From CAZHFW01 sp964531675 (GTDB lineage: Bacteria > Planctomycetota > Phycisphaerae > Phycisphaerales > UBA1924), in contig CAZHFW010000036.1 in NCBI GenBank assembly GCA_964531675.1, forward strand, positions 1 through 36,378: a DNA stretch of 36,378 nucleotides, read 5' to 3'. This document shows, piece by piece, positions 7,244 through 16,438 of this stretch. Within the stretch, counting starts at the first letter, position 1; each line of letters starts with the position of its first letter. A model generated the notes under the pieces. The model saw only the letters and a list, made by a program, of their open reading frames with translations, was not told the DNA's origin and made no database searches. Made by a program: the position numbers and the translations under genes.

Positions 7244-8274
7244 GGCGGGAAGTTGCGCAAGGCGGACATGCGGGAGACGATCGCCAAGCCGATCTGGGAG
7301 AGGGGCAGAACCTGCGTGGCGGCCCCGAGCTCCGCGCATGCGCCGGGCATGCCCCACACGACACTGGTTTCCTTGTTCTGCGCGATCGTGTGCCAACCCG
7401 CGTTCTTGAGCTTGAGCATCCCCGAGGCGCCGTCGCGGCCCATGCCGGTCAGGACAACCGCGACGCCGGGCCGGGAGCGATGACGCAGAAGAGACTCGAA
7501 GAAGACGTCGACGGATGGGCGGTACACCTCGTCGATCGGATCGGGCGTGTAGCGGAGGTGGCCGGCGGCGTCGGCGACGAGGTGGTCGGCGGTCGCGGCC
7601 AGCAGCACGCGGCCCGGCGCGGGCGGATCGCCTGGCGACACGGCCCGCACGGTGTGCCCGGTCTCTGAGCTGAGCCATGAGGCAAGGCCCTGCGCGAATC
7701 CGATGTCGACGTGCTGGATGATCACGATCGGCCAGGGGTTGGGGCGGGGAATGGCCTTGAGCACCTGCGCGAGCGCCAGGGGGCCGCCGGTCGATGCGCC
7801 GATCGTGACCATCGGTGGAAGCGAGGTCTCTCCCGCGGCCGTGGGAGGCGGCGGGCTGAGGGTCGGGCGGGCGGTGCCTGCGGTGATCAGGGTGATGGCC
7901 CGGACCTTGCGCACCAGGGCTTCGGCATTGGCGGCCTTGCCGTCGGGGGTGAGGGTGGGCGTGGCGACCGCGTCGAGCGCGCCGGCGCCGAGGGCCTCAA
8001 AGACCTTGCTCGCGTTGCCTTCCACGGTTGCGGTGACAACGAGGATCGGGCAAGGCGTCTGCTTCATGATGACGCGGGTGGCTTCGACGCCATCCATCAC
8101 GGGCATGAGCATGTCCATGAGCACGATATCGGGAAGATCGCGGGCGCAGGCTTCGACCGCCTTGACGCCGTCTTCGGCGATCCAGGCGACCTGCGCATCG
8201 GGGATCGTGGCGACCGCGCGGCGGAGCGCCTCCACCGCGAGTCTGAGGTCATTGACGATGCCGATACGGATCAC
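7234..8274 (-). CDS. cheB: CheB-type protein-glutamate methylesterase (WspF-like)
   Basis: A 346-residue receiver plus CheB methylesterase. The N-terminus IGIVNDLRLAVEALRRA is characteristic of WspF-type CheB proteins. The receiver phospho-acceptor is D54 in LMDMLMPVMDG. The esterase domain has the catalytic triad S161 (GASTGG), H188 (IIQHVD) and D281 (GMGRDGA). It demethylates receptor glutamyl esters, and its activity is controlled by phosphotransfer from the CheA-like kinase. In Pseudomonas, loss of WspF locks the pathway on. The start is a GTG at 8274 within a GTGA overlap with the end of cheA, implying coupled translation. Confidence 0.95.
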   Translation of the reverse strand: MIRIGIVNDLRLAVEALRRAVATIPDAQVAWIAEDGVKAVEACARDLPDIVLMDMLMPVMDGVEATRVIMKQTPCPILVVTATVEGNASKVFEALGAGALDAVATPTLTPDGKAANAEALVRKVRAITLITAGTARPTLSPPPPTAAGETSLPPMVTIGASTGGPLALAQVLKAIPRPNPWPIVIIQHVDIGFAQGLASWLSSETGHTVRAVSPGDPPAPGRVLLAATADHLVADAAGHLRYTPDPIDEVYRPSVDVFFESLLRHRSRPGVAVVLTGMGRDGASGMLKLKNAGWHTIAQNKETSVVWGMPGACAELGAATQVLPLSQIGLAIVSRMSALRNFPPAP

Positions 8275-10538
8275 GCGGGCGCTCCGATGAGATCATGGAC
8301 CATTCTGACCAGCGATTCGTCGTGGAAGGCGGCCTTGGTGAGGTAGATGTTGGCTCCCGCCTCCAGGCCCGCACGGCGGTCTTCTTCGCGATCCTTGTAG
8401 GACACGATGATGATCGGGATGGCGGCGAGTCTGGCATCGGAGCGAACCGCCTTGGTCAACTCGATGCCGGTCATGCGGGGCATGTCCACGTCGGACACGA
8501 GCAGATCGTATTGGCGCGAGAGCAGGGCGTTCAGGCCTTCCTTGCCATCCACCGCGACATCGACTTCGTAGCCCGCCCGCTTGAGCAGCTGGCGTTCGAC
8601 CTCGCGGACCGTGATGGAATCATCGACGACCAGAATGCGCTTGATCGAGGTCCTGGTGCGCGGAGCCTCGGCGTGCGTGGTCAAGGCCAGCGGCGTCTGG
8701 TCCTGGATCGCGATTTCCATGGAGCGGGCCAGATCGTCGAGGTCCAGCACCAGAACGGGAAGGCCGTCGCCTCGGATGGCGGCGGCGCTGATGTGGGGCA
8801 CGGCACCGAGCCTGCGATCCAGAGGACGAACGACGATATCTTCCTCGCCCTCGATCGCGTCCACCACAAGCCCGGACCGCTTGCCCGAGGTCGTGTTGAC
8901 GACCAAGATCGGTGCGGACGCGATGGCGGCGCCTTGGAGGCCGAGCAGGCCCGCGGCGGGCACGAGGTCGATCTCCTCTCCATCGATCGCCAGCGTCCGC
9001 TTTGACTCACGTTCCGACAACGCGGCGGTGTCGACCAGCGCGACCGCGTGCAGGCGGGAGAGGGGCGCTGCGAAGGCGTGCGTGCCGACGCGGACGATCG
9101 CAGCCCGGACGATCGAACGCGTCACCGGCAGGCGGAGCGTGAAGCGCGTGCCCTTGCCCGGCTCGGAATCCAGCGCCACGACGCCCGACACCTGCTGGAC
9201 CATCGTGCGGACGATGTCGAGGCCGACCCCTCGTCCGGAGAGCTCGGTCGCGGCCTCTTTGGTCGAGAATCCGGGCAGGAACGGGAACTCCATGAGCTCT
9301 TCGCGGGAGAGCCTCTGGGCGGTCGGGAGATCGACGAGTTTGCGCTCGACGACGCGGACTCTGATGGTCTCGGGATCGATGCCGCGACCGTCGTCCCGGA
9401 CTTCGATGACGAGCATGCCGCTCTGATGGCGTGCGGCCAGGGTGATCTGCCCCGACTCGGGCTTTCCCGCCGCAACCCGGTCCGCGGGGAGCTCGATCCC
9501 GTGGTCAAGGCTGTTGCGGAGCATGTGGGTCAGCGGGGATTCGAGCTTCTGCAGAATCTCGCGATCGACTTCGACACGCTCACCCTCGATGCGGAGCGTG
9601 ACCGACTTGCCGAGCTGACGCGAGATATCGCGGACCATGCGGGGGAACGCGGCGGTTCCCTCGGCGAATGGCCTCATGCGGCTGCGGAGCACCGTGGCGT
9701 GCGTCTCGCCCGAGAGTTCCTCGAGTCTGCGGAGCGTTTCCTCGAGCGTCGCGGCGTGGGTAACCATCGCCTGCTGGAGCTCCGCGAAGGCGGCGTGGGA
9801 CTGCTCAAGCTCACGGGCGGCCAGCGTACCTGGCTTCCGCGCGGCTTCCTCGCGAATCGCGACGAGCGACGCTTCGACGGCCCGCTCACGGACACGGAGG
9901 CGAGCGAGCTCGTCTCGGACGTGCTGGAAGCGTGTGGACTCAACCGCCGACTGGCCAGAGAGCGACACAAGCCGGCTCATGATCCCGGAGGCCACGCGGA
10001 CATGGTCCGGAGACTCCGTCACGCTCGCGGGCGCGGGGACAGGCGGAGCGACGGGCACGGGCGGGGCCGGCTCGGGCTTCTCGGGCTGCGCGGGCGCGGC
10101 TTGACGCTGCTCCGCGGGCGCGGGGGACGCTTCGGGTTGAGCACGGAGCGCCGCGGTGAGGCTGGCCATCTCGGGGGCGTGCGCGCCCACCCACTCGGGG
10201 AACGTGGCTTCCTGGCATTCGCGAACGCCGCCGAGGAGATCGGTGCACCTGAGAAGCTGGTCGATGCGCCCGGGCGCGAGCTTCTCGCGTCCTTCCTTGG
10301 CGGCAAGGAAGACCTCTTCCATCGCGTGCGCCAGGGAGACGATGTCGGACAATCCGAGGATTCGGGCGGCGCCCTTGACGGAGTGGGCAGCACGCATCAG
10401 CGAGGCGATGAGCGAGGCGTCCGCGGGATTCTGCTCAAGCGAGAGAAGCCCGGACGAGAGCGCGGCGCAGTGCGACTCCGCCTCGAACTTGAAGAGCTCG
10501 AAGAGCGAGAAGCCTCCAAGTCCGCCGGCGTCACTCAT
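8271..10538 (-). CDS. cheA: CheA-type hybrid histidine kinase with C-terminal receiver (WspE-like)
   Basis: 755 residues. The HPt domain comes first, with the phospho-accepting H52 in AAHSVKGAARI. A Pro/Ala-rich linker (about 130-175) replaces a P2 domain. Dimerisation follows, then a HATPase_c domain with HMLRNSLDHGIE (N box), VRDDGRGID (G1) and GRGVGLDIVR (G2), then a CheW-like P5 domain, and finally a receiver from about 634 with D683 in LLVSDVDMP and K735. The CheA-REC architecture is that of WspE. It should autophosphorylate on H52 in response to the receptor/CheW array and pass phosphate to CheB and to the two downstream regulators; the internal receiver may act as a phosphate sink. The ATG start at 10538 overlaps the preceding stop by 4 nt (ATGA). 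Confidence 0.95.
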   Translation of the reverse strand: MSDAGGLGGFSLFELFKFEAESHCAALSSGLLSLEQNPADASLIASLMRAAHSVKGAARILGLSDIVSLAHAMEEVFLAAKEGREKLAPGRIDQLLRCTDLLGGVRECQEATFPEWVGAHAPEMASLTAALRAQPEASPAPAEQRQAAPAQPEKPEPAPPVPVAPPVPAPASVTESPDHVRVASGIMSRLVSLSGQSAVESTRFQHVRDELARLRVRERAVEASLVAIREEAARKPGTLAARELEQSHAAFAELQQAMVTHAATLEETLRRLEELSGETHATVLRSRMRPFAEGTAAFPRMVRDISRQLGKSVTLRIEGERVEVDREILQKLESPLTHMLRNSLDHGIELPADRVAAGKPESGQITLAARHQSGMLVIEVRDDGRGIDPETIRVRVVERKLVDLPTAQRLSREELMEFPFLPGFSTKEAATELSGRGVGLDIVRTMVQQVSGVVALDSEPGKGTRFTLRLPVTRSIVRAAIVRVGTHAFAAPLSRLHAVALVDTAALSERESKRTLAIDGEEIDLVPAAGLLGLQGAAIASAPILVVNTTSGKRSGLVVDAIEGEEDIVVRPLDRRLGAVPHISAAAIRGDGLPVLVLDLDDLARSMEIAIQDQTPLALTTHAEAPRTRTSIKRILVVDDSITVREVERQLLKRAGYEVDVAVDGKEGLNALLSRQYDLLVSDVDMPRMTGIELTKAVRSDARLAAIPIIIVSYKDREEDRRAGLEAGANIYLTKAAFHDESLVRMVHDLIGAPA

Positions 10539-11110
10539 GCAACGCCTCCGGCAAACGCCTGCATGATCCGTTCCGGATCAAGAAGCGTGAACGCGCGCGC
10601 CTCGTGCTCGAAGCAGCCGGTCGCAGAGGCCTGCAGGGCGGGCGAGAGATGCGAGACCAGCGTGAGGATCGCGGCGGGGTCGATGCGCTCGACGCCGTGG
10701 AGTTCGTCGGCTTGGAAGGCCCAGGGGGCGTCGGCGGGCCCGAGGACGACGGTGCGTTCGAGTTCGGTTCGACGGGGTGGCGATGACGCGGGTTCGGACA
10801 AGCCCAGGAGGGACGCCAGATCCATGCAGAGCACCAACTCGCCTCGAACGTTGCACAAGCCTCGCAGCAGCTTTCCCTGGCGATGTGGAATCGGAACGAC
10901 CGGAGCATGCGTCGTGATGCGCCGGAGCGACTTGGCGGGGATTGCGAGAGCCTCACCCGCGATGCGGAACGTGAGGACACCCAAGCGGGTCCTTGCGCCG
11001 GCCTCGGCCGGGATTGCCGCGGATTGTGCTGCGATCTCGAGCTCCGCGGGATCGAGCGGTCGATCCAGCAAGCGTTGCAGGTCGAGTTTGGGAGCCTCGG
11101 TATTGCTCAC
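10535..11110 (-). CDS. cheW: CheW-type coupling protein, long form (WspD-like)
   Basis: A 191-residue CheW-like protein. The fold signature HRQGKLLRGLCNVRGELVL is clear at residues 96-114, followed by LVLCMDLASLLGL. The ~40-residue N-terminal extension and the position between cheR and cheA fit WspD, the second scaffold of Wsp arrays. It links receptor tips to the kinase P5 domain. The start is a GTG at 11110 in a GTGA overlap with cheR; the stop overlaps the cheA ATG. Confidence 0.9.
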   Translation of the reverse strand: MSNTEAPKLDLQRLLDRPLDPAELEIAAQSAAIPAEAGARTRLGVLTFRIAGEALAIPAKSLRRITTHAPVVPIPHRQGKLLRGLCNVRGELVLCMDLASLLGLSEPASSPPRRTELERTVVLGPADAPWAFQADELHGVERIDPAAILTLVSHLSPALQASATGCFEHEARAFTLLDPERIMQAFAGGVA

Positions 11111-12300
11111 GAGCGTTCACTCCCCGCACGTGCGGTCTGACGCACACGCGACCAGTAGTCACGGGCGGCGGCGGCATCGCCCGCAGCTTCGCAGAGCATC
11201 GCCAGTTGGAGGAGTGAGGCGGGACGGTCGGGCTCGATCGCGACCGCCCGCTCAAAGAACGCGCGAGCCTCGCGATGATCCTCGCGCGAGAGCCTGACCA
11301 GTCCGAGCAGTTCCAGGGCGGGGGCGCTCGGGGACGCCCGCGCGACAAGCCTGGAGAGAATGCTCTCGCTGCGGAACATGTTGCCCGCATCCGCCAGGGC
11401 GCGGGCTTCATCAAGCAGGGATGCGTCGGAGGGGGCAACGCGCTTCCCGAGGTTTGTGGGCAGACTGAAGTCGACCCGGCCCGGGAGGGTTGGAGCCTTC
11501 TCGATTGCGGAGGGTCGCACAAGGGCGTGTTCGAGCGCGAAGGCCTGCGCCTGGGGCGTGGGCCGGAACCCCGCCTTGCTGGCGATGATAGGCTCGGCGT
11601 GACCGACAAAGAGCAGGCCGCTCGGCGCGAGCAACTCCTTCAACGCGTGAAGCATTGACTGTCGGGCCTCAGCGGACAGGTAGATGAGCACGTTCCGGCA
11701 GAAGACCGCGTCAAGCGAGCCCCGGGCCAGCCCAAGGTCGCGCGGGCTTGTGGCCTGTACGAAGCGGACGCATTCGCGGACGTGCCCGGCCAGCGATGTC
11801 TTGTCCGACGCGGGCTGAAAGAAATCCAGCGACCAGGCGGGGAGCTCTCCACGAAATGATGCGGCGCCGAAGGTCCCTTCTCGAGCACGATCCAAAGCCC
11901 GGGAGCTGCGATCGGCGGCGATGATCTCGATCTTGGAGGGTGACAGCCCGGCGTGAAGGCAGGTCATTGCGATGCTGTAGGGCTCCTCGCCGGTGGCGCA
12001 GCCATAGCTCAGGATGCGCACCGGCGCGCCGCGGGCCACCAGCGTGGTCAGGTGATCGAGCAGCAGCCGATAGGAGTGCGGATACCGGAAGAACCAGGTC
12101 TCGGGGACCGCGATCGCGGAGATGAGCTGGTCGGCCAAGATCGGATCGGCATCCAGCACCCGGGCGAGCGACATCTCATCGGATTGGCGGGCGATGGTCA
12201 GGGCGTCCCCCACCGCTGCCACGTATCCCGGGCCCTCGAGCAGGGAAGGCTCGAGCCTGGCGCGGTCGATGAGCCACTGGCGGACCGGGCTGGAAATCAT
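11107..12300 (-). CDS. cheR: CheR-type receptor methyltransferase with C-terminal TPRs (WspC-like)
   Basis: A 397-residue CheR. The SAM-binding motif ILSYGCATGEEPYSIAM is at about 100-116, followed by AADRSSRALDRAREGTF and DAVFCRNVLIYL, all typical of CheR methyltransferases that methylate receptor glutamates. From about residue 300 the sequence becomes TPR-like (ARALADAGNMFRSE, FFERAVAIEPDRPASLL), as in WspC. These repeats probably dock partners, since the receptor lacks a CheR-binding tail pentapeptide. The frame is open upstream to 12453, but the ATG at 12300 overlaps the cheW stop (ATGA) and gives the family's usual N-terminus. Confidence 0.94.
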   Translation of the reverse strand: MISSPVRQWLIDRARLEPSLLEGPGYVAAVGDALTIARQSDEMSLARVLDADPILADQLISAIAVPETWFFRYPHSYRLLLDHLTTLVARGAPVRILSYGCATGEEPYSIAMTCLHAGLSPSKIEIIAADRSSRALDRAREGTFGAASFRGELPAWSLDFFQPASDKTSLAGHVRECVRFVQATSPRDLGLARGSLDAVFCRNVLIYLSAEARQSMLHALKELLAPSGLLFVGHAEPIIASKAGFRPTPQAQAFALEHALVRPSAIEKAPTLPGRVDFSLPTNLGKRVAPSDASLLDEARALADAGNMFRSESILSRLVARASPSAPALELLGLVRLSREDHREARAFFERAVAIEPDRPASLLQLAMLCEAAGDAAAARDYWSRVRQTARAGSERS

Positions 12301-12716
12301 GCTGCGACCTCCCGGAGCAGGAGACCGATGACCGCCAGACGATCGGGGCCGATGAGGAGCTTGGGCTCGGCCCGCTCGGCAAGCCCCCAGGGCGTCTGGA
12401 TCTGCGCCGACGCGGAATCCGCGGGTTGAAGATCGAGCACCGAGGCGACCCACACGCCCACATTGGACGATCCCGCCTTGAGCACCAGGACGCGATTGGA
12501 CATGCGTTCCGGATCAGAAGGCATCCCGAAGAGTTTGGGCGCGTCCAGAACCGCCAGCCGCGTTCCGCGGTGCATCAGCGTGCCCCGAAGGAAATCAGGC
12601 GGGTCCTTGATGGCGTCGCAACGCACGGGCGGCAGCACCTCCACGACACACTCGGCGGGTGTCGCAAAGAGCTGTCCAGCGGTCGTCCAGATGAGCGCTT
12701 GGGTGGGCACGATCAA
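12297..12716 (-). CDS. cheW: CheW-type coupling protein, short form (WspB-like)
   Basis: A 139-residue single-domain CheW-like protein. FLRGTLMHRGTRLAVLDAPKL is the region equivalent to the conserved CheW RG(x)V(x)PV(x)DL core. It follows the receptor gene and precedes cheR, the position of WspB. The start is a TTG at 12716 within a TTGA overlap with the receptor stop; a GTG at 12710 is the only close alternative. The sequence is more diverged than in the second CheW, which is usual for this gene. Confidence 0.88.
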   Translation of the reverse strand: MIVPTQALIWTTAGQLFATPAECVVEVLPPVRCDAIKDPPDFLRGTLMHRGTRLAVLDAPKLFGMPSDPERMSNRVLVLKAGSSNVGVWVASVLDLQPADSASAQIQTPWGLAERAEPKLLIGPDRLAVIGLLLREVAA

Positions 12717-14779
12717 TCTCTGAGCTTGAACTTGGCGACCGCTTCACGCAGCAGCGAGATCGCGGACTGGAGATCCCCAGCCGCGTGGCTGAACTCCTTG
12801 ACCGCCTGCACGGTCTGGTTGGCGTTGCCGACCAGAGACGCCATGGCGTCGCTGATCTGCTGAGCGCCCTCGGACTGCGCCTGCATCGCGTCGTTCACCT
12901 GCTTGAAGCTCTCGGTCGAGCGGTTCACGCGGTCGATGATCTGCGTGAGCTGGGCGCCCGCGGATGCGACCTCGCGCACGCCCCGACGGACCTGATCGGA
13001 GAAGCGGTCCATCTCCATGACGCCCGACGAGACGGCGCCTTGCATCTGCTGGACCATCTGCTCGATGTCGAGGGTCGCGCCCGCGGTCTGGTCGGCGAGT
13101 CGGCGGATCTCGCGGGCGATGACCAGGAAGCCCGCGCCGTATTCGCCGGCCTTCTCGGCCTCGATCGCGGCGTTGATGGAGAGGATGTTGGTCTGATCGG
13201 CGACCTTGGTGATCGTCGTGATCACCGAAGTGATCTTCTGGGAGCGATCGCGGATCGCGGTGAGCTTGTCGGCGATCGATCCGGTCGCGCCGTCCAGATC
13301 GTGCATCACAAGCTCCATGTTCTGGAGCGAGCTCTGGCCCGAGCCCGCGAGCATCGCGGTCTCGCTGGCGATCTGGTTCACGGAGTCCATGGTCTTGACC
13401 AGGTCGCGGCTGGTCGCGGAGATTTCCTTCACCGCGGCGGCGATCTGATTCGACGCGGCGCCGAAGGTTGCGGAGGAGGCCTCCTGCTGCTTGCTCGTCG
13501 CGGCGATCTGGGTCGCGGTGGAGTTCAAGCGGATGCCCGCCTGCTTGACGTTCCCAACCAGGGCGTTGAGGTTGGCGTCCATGGTGCTCATGGAGCGCAT
13601 GAGCTGGCCGCTCTCGTCACGGCTCTCCGATTGCGGCACCGGCGCCGTCAGGTCGCCTCTGGCGATGCGGTCGGCGGCCGAGGCAGCAGACCTGACGCGA
13701 CCGGCGATCCGGCTCGTGACGCCGTACATCAGGGATCCGACCACGAGGATGCCGACCACGCCCAGGATCACGTTGCGTGTGATGGCAGCGGTCGCGGCTT
13801 CCATCACTTCGTCGACCGAACGGCGGACCACGATCGTCCAACCCCCGACCGGCACCCTTGTCACCGCGTAGATGCACTCGGTCTTGAGGACGGGGTCCAT
13901 CCGTCGGAAGTCCGTCGCTTCTCCCGCGGGCACGCTTGCAAACCAGTCGGACGCGAGCGTCGCGTACGGGGTTTGCTTGACGTCTCGTTCCTTCAGGGAG
14001 GCCCCGACGGGCTTGCCTTCGTCCTCGGTGGCCGCGATGAACTCTCCGCCCGGGCTGAGGATGAAGACGTCCGCCAGCGAGCGGCGCTTGATCGCCCCGG
14101 CGATCTTGGTCAAGACATCCAGGCTGCGGTTTACACCCGCCACGCCCTTGAACTTGCCCTCGACCACGATCGGCGCGATGTGGGAAATGAACCGCTGGCC
14201 CTCCCTGAAGTAGGGCTCGGTGATCACCGGGTCGTCCTTCCCGGTCGCTTCGAAGTTCTCCTTGGGCTTGACGTAGTACTCGAGGCTCTCCATTCCCACG
14301 GAGGGCTTGAGAATCTGCGTGCCGGTGGGGACGCCGTTGGCGTACTCGTGGGACCAGACGGGGACGAATCGCCCGCTGGCATCCATGGAGTCGGCGGGGA
14401 GGGCGCCGTCCTTGAGGGACGCGGCGTCCAGACCATCGGCGTTGGGTTCGTACACGATGAACGCGCTGAGATTGAGGTCGCTGATCTCATTGACGTCGCG
14501 GAGGAAGTTCAGGGTCTGGGCCCGCTTCCCGAACATGCCGTGCTGCTGCGCCGACGCGAGCCCCTGCGCCGTGGCGTTCCAGCGGTCGTTGCGGACCGCC
14601 AGTTCGCTTGAGGCGGCCAGCGCGTCGGTGGCCAGAACCTGACGTTGCGTGTGCAGCGCGGTCCGGTAGCCATTCTCGGCGGCAACGATCACGATCGCGG
14701 CGAGCGTCAGAATCGCGGGAAGAACCCCGAACAGGAAGATGCGACCGGCCAAACTGTGCACGAACCGAGTCTGAAGCAT
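12713..14779 (-). CDS. methyl-accepting receptor (WspA-like)
   Basis: A 688-residue membrane receptor. TM1 is at about 13-33 (IFLFGVLPAILTLAAIVIV). A periplasmic region of about 300 residues follows, probably a double Cache (dCache_1) ligand-binding domain from its length and the VTRVPVGGWTIVVRR end. TM2 is at about 336-354, then HAMP, then the cytoplasmic signalling coiled coil. The tip and its flank (KVADQTNILSINAAIEAEKA, followed by GEYGAGF, IAREIRRLADQTA and IEQMVQQMQ) are close to WspA, which forms clusters and senses surface contact. The start is the ATG at 14779 with AAGGG 8-9 nt upstream; an ATG further out at 14839 would place 20 extra polar residues before TM1. It is the first gene of the operon. 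Between 14780 and 15010 I see no gene and no convincing promoter. Confidence 0.93.
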   Translation of the reverse strand: MLQTRFVHSLAGRIFLFGVLPAILTLAAIVIVAAENGYRTALHTQRQVLATDALAASSELAVRNDRWNATAQGLASAQQHGMFGKRAQTLNFLRDVNEISDLNLSAFIVYEPNADGLDAASLKDGALPADSMDASGRFVPVWSHEYANGVPTGTQILKPSVGMESLEYYVKPKENFEATGKDDPVITEPYFREGQRFISHIAPIVVEGKFKGVAGVNRSLDVLTKIAGAIKRRSLADVFILSPGGEFIAATEDEGKPVGASLKERDVKQTPYATLASDWFASVPAGEATDFRRMDPVLKTECIYAVTRVPVGGWTIVVRRSVDEVMEAATAAITRNVILGVVGILVVGSLMYGVTSRIAGRVRSAASAADRIARGDLTAPVPQSESRDESGQLMRSMSTMDANLNALVGNVKQAGIRLNSTATQIAATSKQQEASSATFGAASNQIAAAVKEISATSRDLVKTMDSVNQIASETAMLAGSGQSSLQNMELVMHDLDGATGSIADKLTAIRDRSQKITSVITTITKVADQTNILSINAAIEAEKAGEYGAGFLVIAREIRRLADQTAGATLDIEQMVQQMQGAVSSGVMEMDRFSDQVRRGVREVASAGAQLTQIIDRVNRSTESFKQVNDAMQAQSEGAQQISDAMASLVGNANQTVQAVKEFSHAAGDLQSAISLLREAVAKFKLRD

Positions 14780-15010
14780 GGATCGAGCCCTTGCGGGGGA
14801 CCGGCGGGGGTGATTCCCCGGGGCAGTCTCCGCGATCATCTTACCCGATGGGTCCGGAATGCCCTGAGGGTGCCCGCGATGACGATTGGGCGGGGATGAG
14901 CAGCGCCCGCGGACGCCGATTCAGGAGGAACCCGCGACGGGGCCCTGCTCGGAAGCTCGAAAGGGCAGTTTCAGCGTTCGCTCGGCGGTGAGCTTCCCAA
15001 CGGTTCGCGA

Positions 15011-16327
15011 TCAGGGATGCACCCGGCCCGCGGACCGAGTCCGACCGGTTTCCGTGCCTGCGACCGCCACCGCAACGGCGGCATCGCCGGTGACATTTAC
15101 GACGGTCCGGCACATGTCGAGAATGCGATCAACCGCGAGGATCATGGCGATGCCTTCGCTCGGGACCCCAACTGACCGCAGCACGATCACGAGCATGACC
15201 ATCCCGCCAGAGGGGATTCCCGGGGTGCCGATGGCGGAGAAGACCGCGGTGAAGACGATGGAGGCCTGCTGCGAGAGCGAGAGGTCGATGGCGTAGAACT
15301 GCGCGAGGAAGACGGTGGCGACCGCTTGCATCAGGGCGGTGCCGTCCATGTTGATCTTGGCGCCCATGGCGCAGACGAAGCTTGTGATGTCCGCCGGGAC
15401 GCCCAGTCGATCGCGGACGTTCTGGATGGTGACGGGGAGGGTGGCGGCCGAGCTCGAGCTGCTGAAGGCGACCATCTGCACCTGGGCGATGCCTCGGAAG
15501 AACTTGGCGAGCCCGACGCGGGAGAAGATCAGGACCACGCCCGGATAAATGACAAGCTGGATGATGAGGAGCCCGAGCAGGACGGTGAAGCAATACGCGC
15601 CCAGAGCTCCCAGCGCGGCAAAGCCGAGATTGGCGACAATGGGCGTGATGAGGCAGAAGACGCCGATGGGCGCAAGCTTCATGATGCCACGGACGATGGA
15701 GATGAACGCGTCGTTGAGCCCCTCCACCACCGTGAACACGGGCGCGGACTTCTCGCGCGGGAGCAGGCTGAGGGCGATCCCGAGCATGAGGGCGAAGACG
15801 ACGACCTGGATCATGTCGCCGCGGGACATCGAGTCGAAGGGATTGGTGGGCATCATCTCGCGGACCAGGTCCCATCCGCGGGTGGATTTGGCGGTCGCGA
15901 CGATCTTGCCGACGCTCTCGGAGCTGGTGGACTCAAGAAGCTTGGCCCTGGCTTCCGGGCTGATGAAGCGCTCGCCGCCGGGCTTGATCACGTTCACGAG
16001 CAGCAGACCCACGGTGACACTCAGGAACGCGGTGCAGGCGAAGATGCCGACGGTCTTGCTCCCGATGCGGCCCAGCGTCCGCAGATCGCCCAGCGAGCCG
16101 ATCGCCAGGATCATCGCGAAGAGGATGATCGGGACCGCGATGAACTGCAGGCTTCGCTTGAAGACGTCGCCGATGAGCTGGTTGAAGTTGACGATGAACG
16201 AGATCAGGCCCTGGGCGTCGTCTCCGACCGCGGCCCGGATGTTCGGGCCGAAGGTGTTGAGCAGCAGGCCGACGATCAGGCCGAGCCCGAGGCCGATGAG
16301 GATCTTCCAGTGGAGGGCGAGTTTCAC
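15011..16327 (-). CDS. dicarboxylate/amino acid:cation symporter (DAACS family)
   Basis: A 438-residue polytopic transporter of the GltP/DctA/GltPh family. Diagnostic features are the serine-rich hairpin AFSSSSSAATLPVTI, the NMDGTALMQ motif in TM7, GIPSGG in the second hairpin, and DRILDMCRTVVNVTGD in TM8, where Asp and Asn contact substrate. It imports a C4-dicarboxylate or acidic/neutral amino acid together with Na+ or H+; the sequence does not settle the substrate. The start is a GTG at 16327 with GGGAG upstream. It stands alone between the Wsp-like operon and the glycan genes, behind the epimerase terminator, and so probably has its own promoter. Confidence 0.93.
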   Translation of the reverse strand: MKLALHWKILIGLGLGLIVGLLLNTFGPNIRAAVGDDAQGLISFIVNFNQLIGDVFKRSLQFIAVPIILFAMILAIGSLGDLRTLGRIGSKTVGIFACTAFLSVTVGLLLVNVIKPGGERFISPEARAKLLESTSSESVGKIVATAKSTRGWDLVREMMPTNPFDSMSRGDMIQVVVFALMLGIALSLLPREKSAPVFTVVEGLNDAFISIVRGIMKLAPIGVFCLITPIVANLGFAALGALGAYCFTVLLGLLIIQLVIYPGVVLIFSRVGLAKFFRGIAQVQMVAFSSSSSAATLPVTIQNVRDRLGVPADITSFVCAMGAKINMDGTALMQAVATVFLAQFYAIDLSLSQQASIVFTAVFSAIGTPGIPSGGMVMLVIVLRSVGVPSEGIAMILAVDRILDMCRTVVNVTGDAAVAVAVAGTETGRTRSAGRVHP

Positions 16328-16374
16328 GAGGGGACTCCCGGGAGGTGAGCCGGGAGTTTACGTGAAACGGGGCG

Positions 16375-16408
16375 TGAAAACGACGCGGCCCGCGCGAGGG
16401 CGCGGGCC
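16375..16408 (-). terminator. Rho-independent terminator after the epimerase gene
   Basis: Minus strand: a perfect 9-bp GC stem GGCCCGCGC/GCGCGGGCC with a 4-nt loop, followed after a few bases by GTTTTC. The stem is very strong and the U-run is short. It lies 31 nt beyond the epimerase stop, ahead of the symporter gene. Confidence 0.6.
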
Positions 16409-16438
16409 GGCGTGGGCTGATCTGTCGGAAAGCTCGAC

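Noticed and set aside
7208..7678. Upstream extension of the HD-GYP regulator into cheB (start at 7678)
   Set aside because: The extension is the out-of-frame reading of cheB, Arg-rich and without domain content; the receiver begins right after the ATG at 7207.
9048..14611. Long plus-strand open frames (749 aa and 608 aa) opposite cheA and the receptor gene
   Set aside because: They are shadows caused by the high GC content. The minus-strand genes have complete catalytic and structural motifs and overlapping starts and stops.
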